Shown here in pieces: positions 43,963 to 53,143 of a stretch of DNA of 64,000 bases. Within the stretch, counting starts at the first letter, position 1; each line of letters starts with the position of its first letter. A program made the translations under genes and the position numbers. This DNA comes from Candidatus Contendibacter sp. (GTDB lineage Bacteria > Pseudomonadota > Gammaproteobacteria > Competibacterales > Competibacteraceae), in assembly GCA_029624765.1 (NCBI GenBank), contig JARSSO010000027.1, positions 1-64,000 on the forward strand, written 5' to 3'. Under the pieces are notes generated by a model. The model was not told the DNA's origin, searched no databases, and saw only the letters and a program-made list of their open reading frames with translations.

Positions 43963-45056
43963 TACGCGAAATCGGCATGACCAACCAGCCGGCCCTCGCG
44001 GTCGGTGGCCCATACTTCCACCGCCACCGTCGACGGCAGAATGGCGCGAGCCTGATCGCGCGCCATGACGCAAATCCGGTCGCCCAGCGGCAAACCCGCC
44101 GCATGGGCCAACATCAGCGCTTGTTGGCTAGTGTTGGCGGTTCGCATCGCCTTTTGCAATGCTGTATCCGCGCCCAGCGCCGCCGCCTCCACCGCCAGCA
44201 GCGCGAGATCGACGCTGGAACTGCGACTGTGCAAATCCAGATGGCCCGCCGCCAGCTTGCTGACCTTGCCGAAACCGCCGGCCAGCGTCAGACGGGGAAC
44301 CGGCGCACGCCGCAAGTGCTTGAGCACCGCGCCGGCGAAATCGCCCATTTCGATCAACGCCATGTCCGGCAACGGGTAACAAGAGCGCATGGCTTGCTCG
44401 CTGGCGGCCCCGGTACAAGCCACGATATGGGTCAGCCCATTGGCTCGGGCAACCTCAATCGCCTGCTGGATGGAGGCAACGTAGGCGGCGCAGGAAAACG
44501 GCCGGACGATGCCGGTCGTGCCGAGGATGGACAGCCCGCCGACGATGCCCAGCCGGGGATTGAGTGTTTGCAGCGCCAACTCCGCCCCGTTCTGAATGCC
44601 GAGGGTGACCTCGAAGCCGCCACGATAGCCCCACTCGGTCGCCAGTCGCATCAAATGCTCCGAAATCATCCGGCGCGGCGTCGGATTGATGGCCGGCTCG
44701 CCCGGTGGAATGGGCAAGCCGGGTTGGGTCACCGTGCCCACCCCCGGTCCGGCATGGAAGCGCACTCCCGGCGGTTCGCTCAACGCTACTCGGGCGAAAA
44801 TCAGCGCCCCATGCGTCACGTCGGGATCGTCGCCGGCATCCTTGATCGTCGCCGCCTCCGCCCCCATTGCCGTCCACCGGCAATATTCCAGCCGGAATAC
44901 GGGGCGTTGGCCGCGCGGCAGCGTGATTTCCACTCGATCCAGTTCAAGGTCCGCCAGCAATCGGTACGCCGCCGCCAGGGCGACGGCGGTCGCGCAAGCG
45001 CCGGTGGTGTAGCCATAGCGCAGGGAGCGCTGATTTTCAGGGGTTTCGGGACGCAT
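43962..45056 (-). CDS. cbiD: Cobalt-precorrin-5B (C1)-methyltransferase
   Basis: CbiD methylates C1 of cobalt-precorrin-5B using SAM in the anaerobic cobalamin pathway. The 364-residue protein shows [21 protein letters not shown] at the start, [27 protein letters not shown], and [14 protein letters not shown], all hallmarks of CbiD. Near the end [12 protein letters not shown] parallels the family's conserved serine block. It is divergent from cobB (107 nt gap, in which I see no recognisable riboswitch). The start at 45056 gives a normal N-terminus. Other corrin genes must lie outside the window. Confidence 0.93.
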   Translation of the reverse strand: MRPETPENQRSLRYGYTTGACATAVALAAAYRLLADLELDRVEITLPRGQRPVFRLEYCRWTAMGAEAATIKDAGDDPDVTHGALIFARVALSEPPGVRFHAGPGVGTVTQPGLPIPPGEPAINPTPRRMISEHLMRLATEWGYRGGFEVTLGIQNGAELALQTLNPRLGIVGGLSILGTTGIVRPFSCAAYVASIQQAIEVARANGLTHIVACTGAASEQAMRSCYPLPDMALIEMGDFAGAVLKHLRRAPVPRLTLAGGFGKVSKLAAGHLDLHSRSSSVDLALLAVEAAALGADTALQKAMRTANTSQQALMLAHAAGLPLGDRICVMARDQARAILPSTVAVEVWATDREGRLVGHADFA

Positions 45057-45163
45057 CGACTTAAGCCAAGGTGGAAAATATCATGGGCAAGGAAGCTTCG
45101 TTCCACGGATCGCGCTTAACATCGAACCGCCTGCTCCCCCGTCGCCAGCCATCGGAATCCATC

Positions 45164-46453
45164 ATGTCCGCCACCTGCCCCGCCCTGCTGCTCAGCGCCC
45201 CGGCCTCCGGTCAGGGCAAGACCACCGTCACCGCCGGACTGGCGCGCTATCACCGCAATCGGGGCCGCACCGTGCGCGTATTCAAGACCGGGCCGGATTT
45301 TCTCGACCCGATGATCCTGGAGCGCGCTTCCGGCCAACCCGTTTATCAACTGGATTTGTGGATGGTCGGCGAACGCGACTGCAAGGCGCTGCTGCACCGG
45401 GCCGCGCAAGAAGCCGACCTGATCCTGATCGAAGGCGTCATGGGTCTGTTCGACGGCACGCCTTCGAGCGCCGATCTGGCCGCTCTGTTCGGCGTGCCGG
45501 TGCTCGCGTTGATCAATGCCCACGCCATGGCGCAAACCTTTGGCGCGGTCGCTCATGGCCTGGCGCATTACCGTCCGGAACTTCCCTTCGCCGGGGTGCT
45601 GGCCAATCGGGTCGCGGGGCCGGGCCACGCCGAATTGCTGGCCGACAGTTTACCACCGGAGTTGCGCTATTTCGGCTGGCTGCCGCGCGACGGTGAAATC
45701 GCTCTGCCCGACCGCCATCTGGGTCTGGTGCAGGCGGCCGAAATCGCCGATCTGGAAAGCCGGCTGGAGAGCGTCGCCGCGCTGGTCGGCCGCACCCGGC
45801 TCGCGGAATTGCCGCCGCCGGTCTTCTTTCCAGCCGCGCGCATCGAACCGCCGGCGCGATTGCTCGACGGCGCGCGGATTGGCGTCGCCCGCGATATGGC
45901 GTTCGCCTTCTTGTATCCGGCCAACCTGGATACCTTGCGGGCACTGGGCGCGGATCTGGTATTTTTCTCGCCGCTGGTGGATGCGGAATTGCCCGAGGTG
46001 GACAGTGTTTATCTCCCCGGCGGCTACCCGGAACTGCATCTCGACGCGCTGGCCGCCAACACATCCATGCGCGAGTCGTTGCGGCGGCATCACCAGGCCG
46101 GCAAACCGCTTTATGCCGAATGCGGCGGCCTGCTCTACGCCCTGGAGTTGCTGGCCGACAAGGAAGGTCATCGGGCGCCGATGCTCGGCTTGCTGCCGGG
46201 TCACGCGGCTTTGCAACCGAAGCTGGTGGGATTGGGAATGCAGGCAGTGGAATTGCCGGAAGGCGAACTGCGCGGCCACACTTTCCACCATTCCCGGCTG
46301 GAAACGCCGCTAAAGCCGCTGGCGCACGGTCGCCGCCAGCGCGACGGCAAGCCCGGCGAGGCGGTTTATCGGGAGGGACGGCTGACCGCCTCATATCTCC
46401 ATCTGTACTTCGCCAGCAACCCGGAAGCGGCGGCGCGGTTGTTCCTGCCGTGA
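45164..46453 (+). CDS. cobB: Cobyrinate a,c-diamide synthase
   Basis: CobB/CbiA uses glutamine and ATP to amidate the a and c carboxylates of the corrin ring. The 429-residue protein has an N-terminal dethiobiotin-synthetase-like ATPase domain with P-loop SAPASGQGKTTVTAGL and FKTGPDFLDPMIL, then a C-terminal class I glutaminase domain with the nucleophile Cys in YAECGGLLYALE and PGGYPELH; a late FHHSRLETP block follows. I chose the ATG at 45164 because the ATPase strand begins at once; upstream codons show no similarity. The stop abuts the stop of the converging EF-G-like gene with no base between (TGATCA). Confidence 0.92.
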   Translation: MSATCPALLLSAPASGQGKTTVTAGLARYHRNRGRTVRVFKTGPDFLDPMILERASGQPVYQLDLWMVGERDCKALLHRAAQEADLILIEGVMGLFDGTPSSADLAALFGVPVLALINAHAMAQTFGAVAHGLAHYRPELPFAGVLANRVAGPGHAELLADSLPPELRYFGWLPRDGEIALPDRHLGLVQAAEIADLESRLESVAALVGRTRLAELPPPVFFPAARIEPPARLLDGARIGVARDMAFAFLYPANLDTLRALGADLVFFSPLVDAELPEVDSVYLPGGYPELHLDALAANTSMRESLRRHHQAGKPLYAECGGLLYALELLADKEGHRAPMLGLLPGHAALQPKLVGLGMQAVELPEGELRGHTFHHSRLETPLKPLAHGRRQRDGKPGEAVYREGRLTASYLHLYFASNPEAAARLFLP

Positions 46454-48511
46454 TCAGGCGACATCGAACCGGTCGAAGGTCATGGTGAACTGACCGCGCC
46501 CGCGGGTCATGCCGCGCAGATCGGTGATATACCCCAGCAGCCGATCCAGCGCGCAGTCGCAATGAATGATGGTCATCTCGCCCAGCGTTGTCGTGCTTCG
46601 GATCGTGGCCCGCCGGGCCTGTAAATCACCCATGACGGCGCCGACATCGCTTTCCGGCGCCACCACCTCGGTCGCCATGATCGGCCGCAGGATCAGACCG
46701 CCCGCCCGGGCCATCGCCTTGCGCGCCGCTTCCGCCACCGCGACCCGCAACGCCGTCGGGTTGGACAACGCGCCGAACAGTTCCACCGCCAGCACGCGCA
46801 CCGCCAAATCCTGCAACGGTGATCCAGTCGTCGGGCCGCTGTCGAGCACGTCACTGGCGCCGCTCGTCACCGCGTCCCGCTGCGCCGGATTCAGCTCGAC
46901 GCCTTCGGGCTCGACGCGCGGCTCGGCGATCACGGTGGTGCCCGCCCCCCGTGGCAGCGGCTCCACCGCCACCCGCGCCCAGGCTTTCAGTTCCAGCTTC
47001 TTGCCGTCCGGCTGCTCGATCTGGCGATGGAACAGATTTTCGGCCTCGGCGGCCTGGGCGATGGTTTCGCGCAACACCACGTCGGGATTGCCAACCCGGA
47101 TGTTGACGTTGAATTCCCGCCGCAGTCGCTCGCCCGCGATTTGCAAGTGCAATTCGCCCATGCCCCGCAACACCCGCTGGCCGGTTTCCCGATCCTCCTC
47201 GACCCGCAGCGTCGGGTCCTCCTGCTGCAACTTGTCCAGCGCCTCCAGCAACCTCTCCTCGTCGGCGCTGGATTGCGGCTCGATGGCCAGGCCCAGCACC
47301 GGCGCGCGGGTCTCGATGCGCTCCAGCCACAGTGGATGCGTCGGCACGCACAGGGTATCGCCGGTGGTCGCCCAGCGCAGCCCGGCCAGCAACACGATCT
47401 GACCCGCGGTCGCCGCGTCCAGCCGGGTCTTGTGGTTGGCGTCCACCTCGAACAGCCGCGCCACCCGTTCCTGACGCAGGGTTCCGTTCGGACCGGGAAT
47501 CGCGACCTCGTCGCCGGGTTTCAGGATCCCCCGATACAATCGGGCGAATACATGGCGGCGGCCCTCCCACAGTTGCACCTTGAACGCCAGCGCCGCCAGC
47601 GGTCCGTCTGCTTCCATCGCCACCGATTCCTCGCCGCCGCCGGGTCGGTGGGCCAGACTCGGCGGCCGTTCGGTCGGAGCCGGCAACAGCCGAACCACCC
47701 CGTCCAACAGCGGCTGTACCCCCTGATTGCGCAGGGCGCTGCCGGCGAAACAGGGACAGACCCTGCCGGCCAGGGTGGCCTGGCGCAGCGCCGCCCAAAT
47801 GGCCTCCGGCTCCGGCTCCTCCTCCGCCAACACCCGTTCGGCCAGGGCGTCGTCCATTTCCGCCGCCGCCAGCAACAGACTCTCCCGCCAGGGCTGGACC
47901 CGTTCCCAGTTCGCCCCGTCGCAGGGCGCAACTTCCACCCGCTCGCCCTTCTCGCCGGTGAACCGCAACTGGGTCTTGTCGAGCAGGTGAATGACCGAAC
48001 CGTCGTAATCGGGCAACGGTACGGTGACCGCCACCGGCTCCATGGCCAGCCGTTCGCGCACCGTCGCCAGGGCGCGAGTGAAATCGGCGCCGGGCCGATC
48101 CAGCTTGTTGACGAAGAACAGCGCGGGCAAACGGAACCGGGTGCGCTGGCGCCAGACGGTCTCGGTCTGCGGCTCCACCCCGCGCACGCCGTCCAGCACG
48201 ATCACGCAGCCGTCCAGCACCCGCATCGAGCGCTCGACCTCGATGGTGAAATCGACGTGGCCCGGCGTATCGATCAGTTGAATTCGATGTTCGCGCCAGG
48301 GCAACTGGGTCACGGCGGCGGTGATGGTGATGCCATGCACCTGCTCCTCGACCGTGTAGTCCATGTGGGCCGCGCCCTCGTGGACCTCGCCGATCTTGTG
48401 GGAGGCGCCCGCATAGTACAGCATCCGCTCGGTCAAGGTGGTCTTGCCGGCGTCCACGTGCGCGGCGATGCCGATATTGCGCACTCGCGCAAGGTCTGGA
48501 GCCCTGGACAT
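46454..48511 (-). CDS. EF-G-like translation factor (paralogue)
   Basis: A 685-residue GTPase with the full EF-G layout. G1 is AAHVDAGKTT (residues 17-26), G3 DTPGHVDF, G4 NKLD; then domains II to V follow. The switch I region reads MDYTVEEQVHGITITAA, where normal EF-G has MDWMEQEQERGITITSA, and domain IV carries LDSGPTTGSPLQDLAVRV in place of the usual PVPGSP-type text. It is not linked to rpsL, rpsG or tuf. These features point to a divergent EF-G paralogue (EF-G2 class) and not the housekeeping fusA. It follows the DUF1015 gene after 81 nt on the same strand. Its role may be in stress translation or ribosome recycling; this is not shown by sequence. Confidence 0.85.
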   Translation of the reverse strand: MSRAPDLARVRNIGIAAHVDAGKTTLTERMLYYAGASHKIGEVHEGAAHMDYTVEEQVHGITITAAVTQLPWREHRIQLIDTPGHVDFTIEVERSMRVLDGCVIVLDGVRGVEPQTETVWRQRTRFRLPALFFVNKLDRPGADFTRALATVRERLAMEPVAVTVPLPDYDGSVIHLLDKTQLRFTGEKGERVEVAPCDGANWERVQPWRESLLLAAAEMDDALAERVLAEEEPEPEAIWAALRQATLAGRVCPCFAGSALRNQGVQPLLDGVVRLLPAPTERPPSLAHRPGGGEESVAMEADGPLAALAFKVQLWEGRRHVFARLYRGILKPGDEVAIPGPNGTLRQERVARLFEVDANHKTRLDAATAGQIVLLAGLRWATTGDTLCVPTHPLWLERIETRAPVLGLAIEPQSSADEERLLEALDKLQQEDPTLRVEEDRETGQRVLRGMGELHLQIAGERLRREFNVNIRVGNPDVVLRETIAQAAEAENLFHRQIEQPDGKKLELKAWARVAVEPLPRGAGTTVIAEPRVEPEGVELNPAQRDAVTSGASDVLDSGPTTGSPLQDLAVRVLAVELFGALSNPTALRVAVAEAARKAMARAGGLILRPIMATEVVAPESDVGAVMGDLQARRATIRSTTTLGEMTIIHCDCALDRLLGYITDLRGMTRGRGQFTMTFDRFDVA

Positions 48512-48592
48512 GGCGGTTTCCCAACATTGGGTCTTGGAACGGAGAGCACAGGGTGCGGCGGCGAAGCCCGCGTTCCCATCTCCCGTTGCCTG

Positions 48593-49945
48593 TCACTCTC
48601 CCGGCGTGATCCGCCGGCATTCCAGATAGAACCGCTTCTCGTCGGCTTCGCCCATCGAGAAGGTCTTTCGGGGCAGCACGCCGTCGCGGATGATGGTGCG
48701 GAAGAAGTCCTCCTTGGCCAGCGCCGGCAGGTAAAAGCCGATGTTGCCGGGTCGCGCGCCGAGTTGCTCCAACGTGTCCCCGCCATGGATGTAATCGAGC
48801 CGCGCGCCGGGCTGGCTCGGCAGGTATTGATCCAGAAACGCTTGCAAGCCGGCGACCGGCAAGGTCAGGCGCGGTTGACCGATGGCCAACACCCCGTAAC
48901 GATTCTCGCTGACGAACCCGATGACGTGGCGGCCGGGCGAACGCCGCATCTCCCGCCAGGCTTGCTGGGCCGCCTCCCAGGAAGGGTAATCGAGCACCGC
49001 CAGCGTCGAGCCTTGGGCCGTAAGAAATTCCGCCAGCGCCGTCAACAATCGGGTGCGATCGACGTTGAACGCCACCCGGTGGATCGCCTCGAATTCCAGC
49101 CCCTCGTCGTGGAGATTGACCAGCTCCACCAGGGCATGGCGGGCGGGATGGTTCATGATCGCCGCCGGATCGGGGGCGGCGCGCTTGAGGTTTTCCCAAA
49201 TGACCTTGGCGGTGGCAAAGGAATGATTGCCATCGCCCATGGCGTACAACAGCACCGGCGCGTCGCTGACGCCATAACGGGCGTTGAACGCCGCCGGCTC
49301 GGCCAGCCGCGCCAACTGCTCCACAACCCATTGGATCAGCATCGGATGTTCGACCCGCCAGCCACGCACCCGACCGCCGTCCAGCATCAGCGGAACGTCG
49401 TACAAAGTCTCCAGCGGCTCGGCGAACAGAGGGTCGATCACCGCGTGTTCCGGATCGTCGATCAGCACCATGACGTGCGGCAGTTCCAGTGATGCGCCCT
49501 CGCGCACCCGGATACGCGGCGGCAGACGCTCCAGAATGGTGCCCTCGGTGGGACGAATCAAGGTTCGGGCACCGGGGTTGAAATCGTAATGCTCCAAATC
49601 CAGCGCCACGATCAAGCCCTTGCGGGTCCGACCCAGCGCGGTCTCCCGTTCCACCCGCACCAGGCCGGGTGGTTGCGGAACCAGGATGCCGTCGGCCAGA
49701 TAACGGCGCATCGCCTCCTGAATGGCCGCGATTCGCCGCGTTTCGTCGGCCGCGCCCAGATAGACTTCCGGCAGGATCAGCCGCAACGTGGATGGCGCAT
49801 CGCCCACCAGCGCGTCCACCCGCGCCCAGTAATCCGGCTGCGAGGTGTATTGATCGCAGGCGACCACCGCCCACTTGCTCAGATCCTCGCCGGGCCGGGG
49901 CAAAAGCAGCGACGGGATCTGTAGGCCGATTCCAGCGAAATTCAT
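48593..49945 (-). CDS. DUF1015-family protein
   Basis: A roughly 450-residue cytoplasmic protein of the DUF1015 type. Recognisable pieces are VVACDQYTSQPDYW near the start, YGVSDAPVLLYAMGDGNHSFATAK (about 245-268) with the conserved GDGNHS motif, and HDEGLEFEAIHRVAF. The biochemical role is unknown to me; relatives are often found near serine/phosphoserine metabolism genes. The start is ambiguous: ATG at 49945 has GGAGAG at a workable spacing, while ATG at 49954 lies directly after the same GGAGAG, so I prefer the former. It is upstream of the EF-G-like gene and divergent from the membrane-anchored protein. Confidence 0.8.
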   Translation of the reverse strand: MNFAGIGLQIPSLLLPRPGEDLSKWAVVACDQYTSQPDYWARVDALVGDAPSTLRLILPEVYLGAADETRRIAAIQEAMRRYLADGILVPQPPGLVRVERETALGRTRKGLIVALDLEHYDFNPGARTLIRPTEGTILERLPPRIRVREGASLELPHVMVLIDDPEHAVIDPLFAEPLETLYDVPLMLDGGRVRGWRVEHPMLIQWVVEQLARLAEPAAFNARYGVSDAPVLLYAMGDGNHSFATAKVIWENLKRAAPDPAAIMNHPARHALVELVNLHDEGLEFEAIHRVAFNVDRTRLLTALAEFLTAQGSTLAVLDYPSWEAAQQAWREMRRSPGRHVIGFVSENRYGVLAIGQPRLTLPVAGLQAFLDQYLPSQPGARLDYIHGGDTLEQLGARPGNIGFYLPALAKEDFFRTIIRDGVLPRKTFSMGEADEKRFYLECRRITPGE

Positions 49946-50096
49946 CAACGGCATCTCTCCAGTGGCGGGCGCGGGCGGGCGCGGCGGACAAAACGACGCA
50001 AGCTTAACAAAAAACAGGCGGCCCGCTCACCATCGGCAACGTGGCCGGCCATGACGTACAATGATCCGGTCAACCATGCCCACCAGGTATCCAGCC

Positions 50097-51431
50097 ATGC
50101 GCAAGCTGTTGAGCATCGTCATCGCCATCGTCATCGTTGTGATCCTGCTGGGCGCGGGCGCCGTCGGCTACCTGTGGTACAGCACCAAACAGGAGATGGA
50201 CCGGATCGTCACGGAAGCCAAGCCCTTCGCCGAAATCAGCTACGGTGGCATCGAAATATCCCCGGCCGGATCGGTGGGCGTCAGCCGCTTGCGGATCAGG
50301 CCCATGGTCCTTGACGACTCCATTTCCATCGGCGCCGTCCGACTTAACACTCCCAACTTCCTGACCCTGCTCAATGTCCGCTGGCAACTGAGCCAAAATC
50401 AGTTACCGGAGTCGCTGGCGCTGTCGTTCCACGATTTCGAGCTGTCGCTGAGCGGCGGCATTCTCGGCGTCGATCCCGGTGGTCACGCCGACGAAAGCTC
50501 GCCGTTCGACCACCTGGACGCGCTGGGCTGCGGGCCGATCACCGCGTTCGGCGCCCCCGAATGGCGGGAAATGGGCTACGACCGATTCCTCGGCAACGTG
50601 GAAATCGGCTATCGCATCGATCCCAAGAACAACGTGCTGGAGCTGCGCCTGGACAGCGACATGCGAGACTGGGCAACGCTGAACCTGAGCATCGGCCTAG
50701 CCCTGACCAAACCGCCGAAATCGTTGATGGAACTGCCCCTCTCGCTCACGCCCAAGCTGGCCAAGCTGAACTTCATGCTGCGGGACGACGGCCTCAACCA
50801 GCGCCGGAACGCCTACTGCGCCGCCAAGGCCGGCAAATCGCTTCCCGAATACCTCGCCGATCATGTCCAGCGGGTGGTGGAGCGCCTGCGCGCCAACGGC
50901 GTCACCCTGGGACCCGGCATGATCGACGCTTACCAAAGCTATCTGACCCAAGGAGGCGCCTTGACCATCACGGCCGCGCCCCCCGCGCCCATCAACCCCG
51001 CCGAGCTGCGCGAATACGCTCCCGCCGACATCGTCAAGCTGCTTGGACTCCGGATGAAGGTGAACGAAGTCGCGGTTACCGACCTCACCGTGGACTGGAA
51101 CGCCGCCGAAATCACCAAGGCGCTGAACATCAAACTCAAGCCCGAATCGGAACCGGAATTGGAACCGAACACCGCCTCGGCGCCGTCCCCCTCTCCCTCT
51201 CCCGCCGCAACCAAAAAAATCTATCAGACCTATCACCCCATTTCGATTGGCGAACTGAGCCAGCATGTCGGCAAGATCGTGAAGCTGCGCACCGCGAGCG
51301 GCGCGCAGTATCGCGGTCAACTGGACGGCGTCGTGGAAGGCATGATCCGCATCACGGTGCGCAAATCCGGCGGCAGCGCGGTGCTTTCCCTGCGCACCCA
51401 CGACATCACCGCGATAGAAGTGCTGTACTGA
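50097..51431 (+). CDS. Membrane-anchored hypothetical protein with an Sm-like tail
   Basis: The 444-residue protein has an N-terminal anchor (LLSIVIAIVIVVILLGAGAVGYLW), so most of it should face the periplasm. Residues about 40-360 are beta/alpha with IEISPAGSVGVSRLRIRP, reminiscent of AsmA-like/DUF945-like domains, but not a clear match. After a proline/serine linker (SAPSPSPSPAATK) comes a compact C-terminal domain, GKIVKLRTASGAQYRGQLDGVVEG with MIRITVRKSGGSAVLSL and HDITAIEVLY, shaped like an Sm/SH3 barrel. ATG at 50097 gives MRKLLSI; ATGs at 50061 and 50076 are also open. No operon partner is evident. Function unknown. Confidence 0.65.
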   Translation: MRKLLSIVIAIVIVVILLGAGAVGYLWYSTKQEMDRIVTEAKPFAEISYGGIEISPAGSVGVSRLRIRPMVLDDSISIGAVRLNTPNFLTLLNVRWQLSQNQLPESLALSFHDFELSLSGGILGVDPGGHADESSPFDHLDALGCGPITAFGAPEWREMGYDRFLGNVEIGYRIDPKNNVLELRLDSDMRDWATLNLSIGLALTKPPKSLMELPLSLTPKLAKLNFMLRDDGLNQRRNAYCAAKAGKSLPEYLADHVQRVVERLRANGVTLGPGMIDAYQSYLTQGGALTITAAPPAPINPAELREYAPADIVKLLGLRMKVNEVAVTDLTVDWNAAEITKALNIKLKPESEPELEPNTASAPSPSPSPAATKKIYQTYHPISIGELSQHVGKIVKLRTASGAQYRGQLDGVVEGMIRITVRKSGGSAVLSLRTHDITAIEVLY

Positions 51432-51478
51432 GAGGTGCTTTCCGACAGGCTTCCGTAAGCGAATCCGCTGAAAAGACC

Positions 51479-51502
51479 CTCTCGCCCGCCGACGGGCGAG
51501 AG
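51479..51502. terminator. Hairpin after the membrane-anchored gene
   Basis: ctctcgcccg-ccga-cgggcgagag is a perfect 10-bp stem with a 4-nt loop, 48 nt after the stop codon at 51431. It is not followed by a T-run, so it could be a factor-assisted terminator or a REP-like unit. The rest of the 274-nt gap up to rsmG holds no gene. Confidence 0.45.
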
Positions 51503-51649
51503 AGTTCCCGGCAGCTTTTCGGCGTTCCTCCAAGATGCCTTCACATCGCAGGTCCTCGCCTCCTCGCCGCCGCGTCCGCCGCCTGGCGAGGCGGAGCCGA
51601 CGGAGACCGAGAGCCGCGGGCGGGTCCCCGTCATCGCCAGCCGGCATGT

Positions 51650-51655
51650 TACAAT
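51650..51655 (+). promoter_or_regulatory. Likely -10 element of rsmG
   Basis: tacaat lies 51 nt before the rsmG start in the sequence catgttacaatgcgcgcc. The -35 is weak. It is the only plausible -10 close to the start. Confidence 0.4.
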
Positions 51656-51705
51656 GCGCGCCTTATGTCGAAACGGGGTCCGTGGACAGCGAGCGGCGGC
51701 ATTTC

Positions 51706-52338
51706 ATGCACATCGAACAAGCCATCATCGAGGGATGCGAACAATTAGACATCCGATTGCCGGAGGGAGCCTGCGAGCGCCTGGCGGCCTATCTGTCCCT
51801 GCTGGAGCGTTGGAACCGCGCCTACAACCTGACCGCCGTGCGCGAACCGGAGGCGATGGTGGTCCGCCATCTGCTCGACAGCCTGTCCATCCTGCCCTGG
51901 CTGGAGGGGCCGCGGGTATTGGACGTGGGCAGCGGCGCCGGTTTACCGGGTATTCCCCTGGCCGTTGCCCGGCCGGACCATGCATTCTGCCTGCTGGACA
52001 GCAACGGCAAACGCACCCGGTTCCTGACCCAGGCCGCCGTCGAATTGCGACTGCCGAACGTCGACGTGGTGCGCAGTCGGGTCGAGGACTATCGTCCGGC
52101 TACTCCATTCAACAGCGTCGTGTCGCGGGCGTTCGCAACCCTGGCGGATCTGGTGGCCGACGCGGGGCGACTGTGCGCGCCGACGGGGCGGTTGCTGGCC
52201 ATGAAGGGGATCTTCCCCGACGACGAGTTGGCCCGCCTGCCGCCTGGCTACCGGGTCGTCGGCGTTTACCCGCTGCGGATTCCCCATCTGGACGCCGAGC
52301 GCCATCTGGTGCATCTGGCGTTCGCTTCCCGAGACTGA
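51706..52338 (+). CDS. rsmG: 16S rRNA (guanine(527)-N7)-methyltransferase
   Basis: RsmG (GidB) methylates N7 of G527 in 16S rRNA with SAM. The 210-residue protein (207 in E. coli) shows YLSLLERWNRAYNLTAVREPEAM, HLLDSLSILPWL, and the SAM site VLDVGSGAGLPGIPLAVARP, followed by LLDSNGKRTRFL. Near the end FNSVVSRAFATLADLV and MKGIFPDDEL complete the family pattern. The ATG at 51706 gives MHIEQAIIEGCEQL; a GTG at 51682 would add eight residues and cannot be excluded. It opens the rsmG-parA-parB-atp stretch that is widely conserved near the origin of replication. The stop is 4 nt before parA. Confidence 0.92.
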   Translation: MHIEQAIIEGCEQLDIRLPEGACERLAAYLSLLERWNRAYNLTAVREPEAMVVRHLLDSLSILPWLEGPRVLDVGSGAGLPGIPLAVARPDHAFCLLDSNGKRTRFLTQAAVELRLPNVDVVRSRVEDYRPATPFNSVVSRAFATLADLVADAGRLCAPTGRLLAMKGIFPDDELARLPPGYRVVGVYPLRIPHLDAERHLVHLAFASRD

Positions 52339-52342
52339 ACGC

Positions 52343-53143
52343 ATGGCCGCCATCATCGCGATTACCAATCAGAAGGGGGGAGTGGGCAAGACCACCACCG
52401 CCGTCAACCTGGCCGCCTGCCTAGCGGCGCTGCGGCAGAACGTGCTGCTGATCGATCTCGACCCGCAGGGTAACGCCACCATGGGCTGCGGCGTGGACAA
52501 GCACACCGTGCCGGCCACCAGTTACGATGTCCTGCTGGGCGAAGCCACCTTGACCAAGGCCCTGCAATGGGTCGAAAAAGCCCAGATGCAATTACTGCCG
52601 GCCAACGGCGACCTGACCGCCGCCGAGGTCAACCTGCTGGAAAAGGACAACGCGCCCGGCCGTCTGCGCGACGCCCTCGCCCCGGTGGTCTGGAACTTCG
52701 ACGTGATCCTGATCGACTGCCCGCCGGCGCTCAACATGTTGACGGTCAACGCCCTGACCGCCGCTCAGTCGGTGATCATCCCCGTCCAGTGCGAGTATTA
52801 CGCGCTGGAAGGGCTGTCGGCGCTGCTCGACACCATCGAGAAAGTGCGCAAATCCACCAATCCCGGCCTGCGCGTCGAGGGTTTGGTGCGGACCATGTTC
52901 GATCCCCGCAACCGCCTGGCCAACGACGTCTCCGCCCAGATCGTCGAGCATTTCGGGGCGACGGTGTTCGAAACGCTGATTCCCCGCAACGTGCGGTTGG
53001 CCGAGGCTCCCAGCTACGGTCTGCCGATCATCCATTACGACGACAGCTCGCGCGGCGCCCAAAGCTACCGGGAACTTGCCAAGGAAGTACGAAAAAGATT
53101 GCGGCGGCCCGCCGCCAGGGTGGGCGAAGGAGCGGGCGCATGA
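52343..53143 (+). CDS. parA: Chromosome partitioning ATPase ParA
   Basis: ParA (Soj) is a Walker-type ATPase that binds DNA and moves the ParB-parS complex. The 266-residue protein has the deviant P-loop NQKGGVGKTTTAVNLAA (residues 8-24), LLIDLDPQGNATMG, and FDVILIDCPPALNMLTVNAL, plus RNRLANDVSAQI near 190. It starts 4 nt after rsmG. Its stop overlaps the parB start as ATGA, coupling the two. The chromosomal position beside rsmG and the atp operon marks it as the chromosomal, not a plasmid, version. I found no clear parS site in the window by eye. Confidence 0.94.
   Translation: MAAIIAITNQKGGVGKTTTAVNLAACLAALRQNVLLIDLDPQGNATMGCGVDKHTVPATSYDVLLGEATLTKALQWVEKAQMQLLPANGDLTAAEVNLLEKDNAPGRLRDALAPVVWNFDVILIDCPPALNMLTVNALTAAQSVIIPVQCEYYALEGLSALLDTIEKVRKSTNPGLRVEGLVRTMFDPRNRLANDVSAQIVEHFGATVFETLIPRNVRLAEAPSYGLPIIHYDDSSRGAQSYRELAKEVRKRLRRPAARVGEGAGA

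Noticed and set aside
45057..45163. Cobalamin riboswitch between cbiD and cobB
   Set aside because: The gap is only 107 nt and I see no B12-box-like core.
46851..49991. 1046-codon minus-strand frame and an 821-codon plus-strand frame (47027-49492)
   Set aside because: Both are shadows over the EF-G-like and DUF1015 genes; translations are low-complexity and Arg/Gly-rich.
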